A stretch of 64,000 bases of DNA from Candolleomyces eurysporus (taxonomy: Eukaryota > Basidiomycota > Agaricomycetes > Agaricales > Psathyrellaceae): the NCBI GenBank assembly GCA_027579435.1, contig JANBPK010000753.1:1-64000 (forward strand), written 5' to 3'. The notes under the pieces are model-generated. The model was not told the DNA's origin. It made no database searches and worked only from the letters and a program-made list of their open reading frames with translations. Each line of letters begins with the position of its first letter. Within the stretch, counting starts at the first letter, position 1. The translations under genes and the position numbers were made by a program. Below, piece after piece: positions 55,759-64,000 of the stretch.

Positions 55759-57591
55759 TCAATCCGATAAGCCAAACATACTCAAGACGAGTCCACCACC
55801 GAGGTCTATCCCTGAACCAATCTGAATGGTGTTCGGTCTGAAAATACCCGTGAGTTTCTTCACTTCCCCCGCGTCTCTATCCTGTAAAAGCCTTTTAAAA
55901 ACGGTAGTCCAAGCCCTGGGTGCCGAGGGCTTGGGCCGGTAGGCCGTCGAGCGCTCGACAAAGGGAAAGATCAAAGCAGGAAAACAGCCCGACAAGAACC
56001 TAGCAATAGCCGCGACCTCTTCATCCTGAATTCGCCCGGGATCGTCCAAAACAGAGAACAGGGTCAAGTGTTGGAGCGGGGGTATGGTTTCGCAGTCATC
56101 GAACTCACCGATCTTGGGGTCCATGTCCAGCGAGAGCCGACGGAGGTTCGGGCAGTGGCGAGCGAATGCCTGGACGGAAGCCAACGTCGGACAACCGAAT
56201 CGAGTATCCGAGAAGAGTCGAAGCAGCTCCAACTGAGGCCACGAGGATGCCATCTTGAGAACGAATTCGTCGTCAATGCCGGCATTACGTGCGCTGTGGA
56301 AATCGAGATTTTGCATTCCAGGAATTCGCAGCAGGGGCTCCAAGTCAAGAGCGCGGAATGTTGCTGTGTTATCGAAGGCGTCGATTTCAAGCGTGGTCAG
56401 AGTTTTGAAGTGTTGTTCCCCGATGATGGACAAGGCTTTGCCTACGCTGAACTTTTCTTCTGCTTCCTCGGGTAGGACAGGGACGCCATCCCCGTCGTTG
56501 TCCTCGCAGTAATCCCATGCGTTATCCTTGCTCCAATAGACGATGGACTTGAGGCCAGTTCCACGAAGCCTCAAGAGGATCTTCATGAGGTAGTCGGGCA
56601 GGCCATCAAAGACGAGGCGCTCCAAGGCCTGGAAGTGGTAGGTCACCAGCCCCGGCTCCAACAGCGGCGAGATCCTATTCCTGTAATCCAGCAGCATGCT
56701 CCCGACGTCCAGTTCCCGAAGTTTTGGAAGACGCTCGAGGTCTTTGAAAAATTGATATCTCCCCGCTTCGTCGACCGGCCAAAAGCACTCGTCAAAATCA
56801 AAGGTCAGCTTTCGAAGGTGCTCCAGCTTGAGAATATCTTGTAGGTTCGATGGAGAAAGCCTGCACGCGACGAAGAGCTCTTCCAGGAGCGGCACTCTAA
56901 CCGGCAGCAGAGCGATAAGATTCTGTCCCCGACCCTCAGGCTCCGCTCCGTCGCCCGTGCATACAATTACCAACTTCCTCAGCGTGTCGGTAAAGAGAAA
57001 GCTGACATAGTCGCAGGACTCGTCCACCAAAAGCGACCGAAGGAACGGGACGATAGGCCTGTTCCCCAAGCACCTGGATATTTCAGAAAAGACGCGAGGC
57101 TGGATTCCGCTTGGGGAGGGCAGGCTTTTGCGTTGCGTCTTCGTAACGATGAGGTACTTGACCTTCCGGGCGGCTGCTTCAAACCACTGCAGGTCCTCCT
57201 TGCGCAGTGGTCGTCGCTGAGTTGAAAACTAAACGATTGGAAGATAAGTATTATGTACCGCGAGACATAGCAACACTGAGCAGCGACTCACCCATACCCC
57301 ATACGCGGGACAGTAGACAGTGCCCGGGACCAGCTTGAGCAGGGGCTCAATACTCTGAATGAAGGACCACAAGACGGGCAAAGCGGCCTGCGATAAGGCC
57401 CTGTTCGTCAACGCTAGGCGATATAAGGTTTGCATCTTCTCCTTGCTGGAAACCAGGTCGTCTCTCGAGAAATGAGCAGGATGCCAGCTATAGTCGTGCT
57501 TGTTGGCGACTATAGGGCGATCTAGGGGCCGGACGCGAAAGTTCTGTACAATTAGGTCTAATACGTCCGGGAGTCGAAATGCGGCCTCCAT
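55759..57591 (-). CDS. F-box-like LRR protein, paralogue 3 (589 aa)
   Basis: Exon 1 (57591-57292) begins MEAAFRLPDVLDLIVQNFRV and contains LYRLALTNRALSQAALPVLW. The intron is 57291-57229 (GTGAGT...TTTAG). Exon 2 (57228-55759) starts FSTQRRPLRKEDLQWFEAAA and runs through leucine-rich repeats such as LLRIPGMQNLDFHSARN and LASVQAFARHCPNLRRLSLD to the stop. The C-terminal QIGSGIDLGGGLVLSMFGLS is nearly identical in paralogue 4. Frame and splice sites are intact. The gene is the left member of the recent tandem duplication. A role as SCF substrate adaptor is inferred from family resemblance; the F-box is divergent. Confidence 0.87.
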
Positions 57592-58003
57592 AGTTGTGAG
57601 TTTAGGCTAGCGATATGGGTGTGGATCACAGAGAGAGTTCGTGAGTGGCGTTCCAGCAGAAAGGAATGGGCCGCCTAGGTATATCGATCGAGGTTGTGAT
57701 CGATCGGCTTGCAAGCTCCAATGCTTCAAGCTTCAAGCTTCAAGCCTCGTAGTCCCTTACTAGAATACTCGACACAGGGGTAGTATCCTGCTGCTAGCCT
57801 TGCTATAACAGCAACGCAACCGGAACGACTTGCAGCGTTTCCAGAATGGGGCTCGATTCCTGAACTACGTGACACCCATCCAAGACGGCTGGTAATGTTT
57901 CGATGTTTTACTACAATAGAAGAGGCATCTGATAGAAATTAAATATCGAACTCGAGTATCAAATCTAAACATTTTCACAAGGCATCCATCGATTCGACAA
58001 GGT
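57592..58003. other. Spacer between F-box paralogues 3 and 4
   Basis: Promoter of paralogue 3, a CTTCAAG microrepeat (three tandem copies near 57727; one related copy at 59966), the kinase relic and the duplication joint at about 57882. Confidence 0.6.
57800..57875 (-). pseudogene. Relic of the kinase-fold gene inside duplication unit 1
   Basis: On the minus strand this reads GIEPHSGNAASRSGCVAV. It is parallel to GIEPQSQNAASRSSWVAV in unit 2 and to the N-terminal region of the kinase-fold gene at 21.95 kb (VEIESQPQY...GWVF). Only about 75 bases remain. Confidence 0.55.
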
Positions 58004-60177
58004 TCAATCCGACAAGCCAAACATACTCAAGACGAGTCCACCACCAAGGTCTATCCCTGAACCAATCTGAATGGTGCCCGGTCTGAAAATACCCGTGAGT
58101 TTCTTCACTTCCCTCGCGTCTCTATCCTGTAAAAGCCTCTTGAAAACGGTAGTCCAAGCCCTGGGTCCCGAGGGCTTGGGCGGGTAGGCCGTCGAGCGCT
58201 CGACAAAGGGAAAGATCAAAGCAGGAAAACAGCCCGACAAGAACCTAGCAATAGCGGTGACCTCGTCATCCTGAATTAGCCCGGGATCGTCCAAAACAGA
58301 GAATAGGGTCAGGTGTTGAAGCGGGGGTATGGTTTTGCATTCATCGAGCTGAACGATCTTCGGGTCCATGTCCAGCGAGAGCCGACGGAGGTTCGGACAG
58401 TGGCGAGCGAATGCCTGGACGGAAGCCAACGTCGGACAACCGAATCGAGTATCCGAAAAGAGTCGGAGCAACTCCAACTGAGGCCACGAGGACGCCATCT
58501 TGAGAACAAATTCGTCGTCAATGCCGGTATTACGTGCGCTGTGGAAATCGAGATTTTGCATTCCAGCGATTCGCAGCAGGGGCTCCAAATCGAGAGCACG
58601 GAATGTTGCTGTGTTATCGGATGCGTCGATTTCAAGCGTGGTCAGAGTCTTGAAGTGTTGTTCCCCGACGATGGACAAGGCTTTGCCTACGCTGAACTTT
58701 TCTTCCGCTTCCTCGGGTAGGATAGGGACGCCATCCTCCTCTTCGTCCTCGCCGTGATCCCATGCGTCACGTTCGCTCCAGAAGACGATGGACTTGAGGC
58801 CAGTTCCACGAAGCCTCAAGAGGATCTTTATGAGGTAGTCGGGCAGGCCATCAAAGACGAGGCGCTCCAAGGCCTGGAAGTGGTAGGTCACCAGCCCCGG
58901 CTCCAACAGCGGCGAGATCCTATTCCTGTAATCCAGCAGCATGCTCCCGACGTCCAGTTCCCGGAGTTTCGGAAGACGCTCGAGGTCTTTGAAGAATTGA
59001 TATCTCCCCGCCTCGTCGACCGGCCAAAAATACTTGCGGAAATCAAAGGTCAACTTTCGCAGGTGCTCCAACTTGAGAATATCCTGTAGGTTCGATGGAG
59101 AAAGCCTGCACGCGACAAAGAGCTCTTCCAGGAGCGGCACCCGAGCCGGCAGCAGAGCGATAAGATTCTGTCCCTGACTCTCGGGCCCCACCCCGTCGCC
59201 CTTGCATACAATTACCAACTTCTTCAGCGTGTCGGTAAAGAGGAAACTGGCGTAGTCGCAGGACTCGTCCACCAAGAGCGATCGAAGGAATGGGACAAAA
59301 GGCCTGTTCCCCAAGCACCTGGATATTTCGGAGAAGACGCGCGGCTGGAATCCGCTTGGGACGGTTTTGCGCCGCCTGTCCGTAACGATGAGGTGTTTGA
59401 CCTTCCGGGCGGCTGCTTCAAACCACCGCACATCCTCTTCGCACAGCGGTCGGAGCCGAGTTGAAAACTAGGCAATTGAAAGATATTATGGACCGCGAGA
59501 GACATATGCACACTGAACAGCGACTCACCCATATCCCAGTCGCGGGAGAGTAGACAGTGCCCGGGACCAGCTTGAGCAGGGGCTCCATACTCTGGATGAA
59601 GGACCATAGGACGGGCAAAGCGGCCTGCGAAAAGGCCCTGTTCGTCAACGCCAGGCGATATAGGTTGTGCATCTTCTCCTTGCTGGAAACCAGGTCGTCT
59701 CGAGAGAAATGAACAGGATGCCGGCTATAGTCGTGCTTCTTGGCGACTAATGTAGGGCGATCTAGGGGGCGGACGCGAAAGTTCTGTACAATTAGGTCTA
59801 ATACGTCCGGTAGTCGAAGTGCGGTTTCCATAGGTTTGAGATTAGGCTAGCGATATGGGCGTGGATCACAGAGGGAGGTCGTGAGTGACCTCTCAGCAGA
59901 AAGGAATGGGTCGTCTAGGGATATCGATCGAAGTTGTGATCGATCGGCTTGCAAACCTCAATCGTTCAAGCCTCGGAGTCCCTTAGTACTAGAATACTCG
60001 ACACAGGAATAGTATCCTACTGCTGTTGTATAGCCTCATAAGTCCTTGAAGACGAAGGATAACAATAAAGAGAGGACGGACTATAGTTAAGCTGCATGTG
60101 GCCTTGCTACAACAGCAACCCAACTGGAACGACTTGCAGCGTTTTGAGACTGGGGCTCAATTCCCGGAATACGTGAA
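57882..60177 (-). repeat. Tandem duplication, unit 2
   Basis: Second copy of the 2.24 kb unit, in direct orientation immediately after unit 1. Similarity runs through the F-box gene and upstream to about 60177 (GGAATACGTGAAC, compare GAACTACGTGAC at 57862). Some small indels occur upstream of the coding region. Confidence 0.85.
58004..59831 (-). CDS. F-box-like LRR protein, paralogue 4 (588 aa)
   Basis: Exon 1 (59831-59529) begins METALRLPDVLDLIVQNFRV and contains LYRLALTNRAFSQAALPVLW. After a 61-base intron (59528-59468) exon 2 (59467-58004) begins FSTRLRPLCEEDVRWFEAAA. Nearly every line of the protein matches paralogue 3. Visible differences cluster in the segment just after the intron (LRPLCEEDVRWF versus RRPLRKEDLQWF; TDRRRKTVPSGFQ versus TKTQRKSLPSPSGIQ) and in a short acidic loop (HGEDEEEDGV versus YCEDNDGDGV). 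Both copies are intact. Function as for paralogue 3, inferred. Confidence 0.87.
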
Positions 60178-60340
60178 CCTCTAGCTCAAGCTGAGAACCG
60201 CTCCCGGCGTACGGTAGGGGACGAGGAGAGGAGATCCCCTGTAAGATCAGGTTTGGGGTCGTATCGTTATCTCCAGTCCCCACGACTATAGAGTGGGGAA
60301 AAGACAGGGAGCGGTTGAAGGCGAGAGGATCCTGGTGAAC
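60107..60340 (-). pseudogene. Frameshifted N-terminal fragment of the kinase-fold gene
   Basis: Begins at a conserved acceptor (CATTGCAG|GTTCACCAG) and encodes VHQDPLAFNRSLSFPHS and then SSPRPLPYAGSGSQLELEV. The latter matches LSPHPVPYAGTSGFQLELEA of the gene at 21742. After LELEVHV a frame change is needed to keep the match (GIEPQSQNAASRSSWVAV). The rest of the gene is absent; the F-box unit follows instead. It is a truncated, frameshifted copy. Confidence 0.75.
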
Positions 60341-61123
60341 CTGCAATGAGGGAAGATGATCACTGCTACCTGGTGATAAACACAGGAGAGAATCTTACAT
60401 TGGGTGAGTGACGGGAAGGGAGAAGTTTGACAAGAAACGAATCTGGACACTCGAGCAGCTTAAAGGCCGGCCACCGACACCAACGACAACATGGGGGAAT
60501 GATATACAGTTATTTCGTCGTACCTAGGTAGTACATACAAACAACATCGACAGCGAGAAACGAGAACTACACCTCGAAACCTGAAGCGTGAAAGTTTGCG
60601 AAAGTAGGCAAGAGAAAAAAAAAAGGAAGTTCAAGCGAAAGCGAGAAGAAATCAATCAAATAACAACAGAAAGACAAACTAAAGGGTTCTTGCGATAGCG
60701 AGAATAAGGAAAACAGGTAGAAAAGAAAGAAAGGACTCGACTAAACAAATAATATAAAACGGCTACATCAGATAACGAGCAAAAGAGAAAGAAAAAAAGA
60801 AAATCAAGACCTGGACATTAAACTGAGAGACGGATGGAGGGAGACGGGTCGCGTGAATATGCCTCGCACTGAGTCGGACGGGATGGTGGATGGTAGGGCG
60901 CTTAGCGAGGGGGGTAGAGGGTTTCGTCACAAGAGGGGGGGGTCGGAAGAGGGAAAATGGGTGGGGATAGAGATAGCGTTGACCACAAGGGGAGGAATCA
61001 AGGAATTCGTTCAGGAAGACAAGGTATGTCGATGAATACATCTCTTTGGCTGTAGGTCTTCAAGGATATCCACAAGCTTCAATTCCAGCACTGACGCTGG
61101 TGGGTATGTGGGCACAAGGCAAC
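60341..61123. other. Purine-rich stretch, probable 3' UTR of the chromatin protein gene
   Basis: From about 60540 to 60990 the plus strand is dominated by A and G, including AGAGAAAAAAAAAAGGAAG. The minus strand is therefore T/C-rich as expected downstream of the gene ending at 61124. Its left part holds the upstream exon and intron of the kinase pseudogene. No gene is supported. Confidence 0.5.
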
Positions 61124-61966
61124 CTAAGCCTATATTTAAAGAAAGATTGGTCAACACGAGTTCAACGAAACAGAGAGATAGAAACTCACCTCGGCTGCAG
61201 CTGCGGCCTCAGCGTCAGGCTCTTCAGCGATGGTTTCTTGACCAGGGACTGCCGCGGCAGCAGCGGGCTCAGCAGCAACCTGTTGGTTCAACCAAGTAAG
61301 CATGATAGGGAAAATCTAATAGGACTAGAGGAAATACTGACCTTGGATGCAGGCTTTTTTGACCCGGCACGAGAGGCAGGCTTGGCACTGCCAGCGCGCG
61401 AGGCAGGCTTAGCAGCAGACGCAGGCTTGGCCGATGCTTTCGAGGCGGGCTTCGCAGAGGCCTTGGATGCGGGCTTAGCAGCAGCCTTTGAAGCAGGCTT
61501 AGTGGCAGCAGCCTTGGACGCGGGTTTAGCAGCAGCCTTGGAGGCAGGCTTCGTGGCCTTCGAAGCTGGCTTTGCCTGCGAAAAAAAGGCGANCACGAAC
61601 ACGCGCCGACAAAGATTAGCACATTGCCCCACACTGATAAACGAGTAGACNCAAAAAACGCGATAAACACACCTTCTTCGCTGCTGGGGCGTCTGAGGCT
61701 TCACCCGAGCCCTCAGCGCCGTTCACCTCCTCATCAGCCTTCCTCTTGCGACCACGAGCCGCCTTGGGCTTTTCCGCGTCTTTCGCAGCATCTCCACCCT
61801 CCGCCGTTTCCTTTTCTTTATCAGCAGGAGCCTTCTTCACCCTGGGCTTCGCGGGTGCCTTCTTGGGTGCGGGTTCAGCCTTGGGCTGGTCCTTGATACG
61901 GCTAGACCTTCGTGGCTCGGGAACCGTCCCGTCGACGTTGGTAACGGCAGCAGCTTTGCGAGGCAT
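61124..61966 (-). CDS. Lys/Ala-rich chromatin-type protein with KPASK repeats (207 aa)
   Basis: Four exons join in phase: 61966-61673, 61575-61342, 61279-61190 and 61129-61124. The last encodes one Ala and the stop. The N-terminal part has RRSSRIKDQPKAEPAPKK, an HMGN-like basic motif, and RGRKRK (residues 71-76), an AT-hook-like core. Exon 2 is a pure KPASK-type repeat (about ten units with Ala and Thr spacers), resembling the tail of histone H1. Exon 3 is Ala/Glu-rich (EEPDAEAAAAAE). No winged-helix H1 globular domain is visible, so I call it a nucleosome- or DNA-binding accessory protein, not H1 itself. Nuclear localisation is inferred. Ns at 61593 and 61652 fall in the first intron. The terminal microexon is less certain than the rest. 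Confidence 0.75.
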
Positions 61967-64000
61967 TTTATGGAGATTTGCGAGGTAAATTTGCGTTAAA
62001 ATGGGGGATTTTTTGAGCCGGAGGACCAGGGAGGAGAACCGACGTGGCCTTGGGAGGGAGAAGCCGGCGGTGGGATGGGCGTAAAGGATAAGACGCGTTC
62101 CAGGAATCGATTCCCAACCAACCTTGTTTGTTGAGACCCTCGTTTCTCATCACGTGCGTCGTGTCCACCCACGTGCCCAACTCTGGGGCGTCGCGCTCTG
62201 GCCTTCCTTTTGCCGCAGCCCCAGAGACAATGCTGGGAAATCCCTGGGGAACGCGTTTCAGGGGCCATTCCGAGTGTATTCTGTCGAGAGGTCATCAGCC
62301 ACCCGTTGGGCATTTTTCAATATACGCACCATACTCATCAATGATCGCCTGTGGCTCGCTGTTTTATTCGAGGACAAGAGAGCAAGTACGCGGGTATGCC
62401 TACCTGGAATCCGAGCACAGGAGCTAATAGTGTACAGGGATCGTTGTCAAGTGCATTCATCTTGACCAGATACCATCTACCTACATGCCCTTATACCCTT
62501 GCACAGCAACCGCGAAACCTGGTATGGTGTCGTCAGTCCAACAGGCAAGCAGCGTATAATGCTCAAGTACAAGCATGCTGCTTCTCGACCTACTGGAGAT
62601 ACCTTGCTCTATCACCTTGTGACAACCCAGGCTTCTGACATCTTCAAAGTTGACAAATCTCCCTCATCCTCAGTAGCAGCATCTCCGGATAATTCTAGGA
62701 GGCAATGTGTCCCTGTCGATCTCGTTCAATGTCTTATGGAACCACCAGAACCATGTTCAAAATTTCTCCCGATTGGGTGCGCCATTATTTGCTGGGAAGA
62801 GTTGAGATATCGGCGTACAAGGGAGCGAAGAAGTGCGAATCCTACTAAGCACGTCGAGTTCCGCCGTATGTCCGTTTTCGATCTGTTTTGTCCTTGCTAC
62901 GATCCGTCGAGGGCTAGAGCATCCCAATTTCGGAATAATACCAAAATCGAAATCAAGTTGTCGCCGTCAAAGGTTCCAGATGATGCCACCTGAAGACTCT
63001 GCGAGTCTACTGCACAAGGAAAACATCCATTATCGACCGGTCGCGGCGCGGCCACAAATGAATGAACGATGCGTATCTTAGCGTTTGAGGCTATCGCTGC
63101 GATCCATACAGCGTCACAGCCACCTACGGCCCCGGCATCGTAGACAATCCAGGAGAATGACTGGGAGATAGACTCATCTAGGACTTGGCCAGCAGTGCTG
63201 ATTTGACGAGTATACCTGTGGAAAGCGTGAGACCAAGCATCCAGTCTCAGGTGTAGCAGGCCTGATACACATCCGATCTTATGCTTTGCCAAAAATACCA
63301 TGTAATCGACCGTGCCCAGGCCACCATGGCCGCGTTTTGAGTAGTACGAGACTCGGGCACTACCGCAACACTAGACGCAGCACTATCCAGCCTTGAGGCC
63401 ACATTGAGCGGTAAAGCACGAATTAGCATCCTAGCAGCAAAGGACTAAAGCTAAAACAAACCTCCATGGATATCGATTTAAGGACGTCTCGTTCTTTCCT
63501 TCCTCTGTCTCTTCCGCGGCCAAGGTGCTTAAAGTCTCTTCACCCCACTACCTCGCATCCTACCTCCCGGTGTCGGCACATGAGAATTTGTGAGATTAGA
63601 GAGTTTGCTTTTTGGTGAGAGGACAACTTTGAACTTCAAGTTGCCAACTCAACTTAGTACGCCAAGTCGCTAAGAGTCAGACCGGGTATCAGACGGTCAC
63701 GCGTTCGGCAGGTGCATCTCGTCATGTCGAAGCGAGCATGCCCCCGATTAAATTCTTGGGGGTGCTGCATCCTGCTGCCATAGTGGAGCGCGTTGTACTT
63801 GAAGTTACGAAAGAGCGGCCAACGGGAAAGTCGCTAATTCGAAGGACAAGAGAGCAATTACGCGAGTAGACCTTCCTTCAGACCATTCAAAAGAGGCTCA
63901 TTTATAAATACATGATGCCTGAGATCCCACCCGTCCGTGGTCCATCGTCCTCACCACCCAAGTACCTCTTCAAATGCTCTCCAAATCATACGAAGCTTCG
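61967..64000. other. Right end of window, no recognised gene
   Basis: Promoter of the chromatin protein gene at 61967-62200. Several open frames follow on both strands (plus 62499-62993; minus 62897-63301 and 63247-63429), none with a known motif. They overlap, so at most one strand is real. Confidence 0.45.
62559..62993 (+). other. Possible hypothetical ORF
   Basis: From the ATG at 62559 (MLKYKHAASRPTGDTLLYHL) the frame runs 144 codons to TGA. Upstream it is open to about 62499, so an earlier exon is possible. A Cys-containing C-terminal part (RMSVFDLFCPCYDPSRARAS) shows no known domain. Coding status is uncertain. Confidence 0.25.

Larger units (their letters stand above)
55637..57881 (-). 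repeat. Tandem duplication, unit 1 (about 2.24 kb)
   Basis: Starts at AAGACAGCTGGTAATGTTTC and is matched by 57882 onward (AAGACGGCTGGTAATGTTTC), an offset of 2245 bases. It contains the complete F-box gene, its promoter and a kinase-gene relic at 57800-57875. Confidence 0.85.

Noticed and set aside
56068..56475. Paired plus-strand frames at 56068-56475 and 58313-58720 that resemble each other
   Set aside because: They are antisense shadows of the duplicated F-box genes; their similarity only reflects the duplication.
1..64000. Search for a secondary-metabolite cluster, defence system or CRISPR array
   Set aside because: No polyketide synthase, NRPS, terpene synthase, array of regular repeats or nuclease cluster is visible. 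The gene mix is ordinary for an agaricomycete accessory-rich region.

Overview
The window looks like nuclear DNA of a mushroom-forming fungus (Basidiomycota, Agaricomycetes). The coding regions are cut by many short GT-AG introns, mostly about 48 to 80 bases. Several families are typical of Agaricomycetes: DUF6533 and DUF6535 membrane proteins, expanded F-box-like LRR proteins and single-pass membrane proteins with paired extracellular domains. No prokaryotic operon, CRISPR array, rRNA or convincing tRNA was found. All family calls come from reading motifs; no database search was run. The assembly has many single N bases, and at least four of them fall exactly where a reading frame breaks.

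Layout. 1-3381 (+) is the 3' part of a GH55 exo-beta-1,3-glucanase. 3764-5494 (-) is the first of four related F-box-like genes. 6050-8407 (-) holds two adjacent hemerythrin-like (HHE) genes, one with a probable mitochondrial leader. 10434-15992 (+) is a Dnf1-type phospholipid flippase. 16806-20173 (+) is a Zn2Cys6 transcription factor with an 18-base microexon. 21742-22953 (+) is a kinase-fold gene flanked by two copies of a 135-base repeat. 25370-27632 (+) is another, unrelated F-box gene. 28191-29580 (-) is PEX19. 29581-33316 is a poor-quality, largely gene-free stretch. 33317-35814 (+) is a DUF6535 membrane protein.

37742-47060 (+) holds three tandem DUF6533 multi-pass membrane genes; the middle copy has a stop at a conserved splice junction, and an unrelated serine-rich protein gene lies between copies 2 and 3. 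47192-48474 (-) is an ABHD12-like serine hydrolase. 49034-50827 (-) is the second F-box paralogue. 51022-52281 (+) encodes an acidic protein of unknown function. 52538-52852 (+) is a truncated membrane-protein remnant. 53236-54551 (-) is a single-pass surface protein. 55637-60177 is a recent tandem duplication carrying the third and fourth F-box paralogues, each copy ending in a relic of the kinase-fold gene found at 21.7 kb. 61124-61966 (-) is a lysine/alanine-rich chromatin-type protein. The last 2 kb has no recognised gene.

Housekeeping genes (flippase, PEX19, hydrolase, chromatin protein, transcription factor) alternate with fast-evolving duplicated families. There is no sign of a biosynthetic gene cluster. 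The most informative features are the F-box/kinase-relic duplication, the differently targeted hemerythrin pair, the DUF6533 cluster with one damaged copy, and the direct repeats around the kinase-fold gene.
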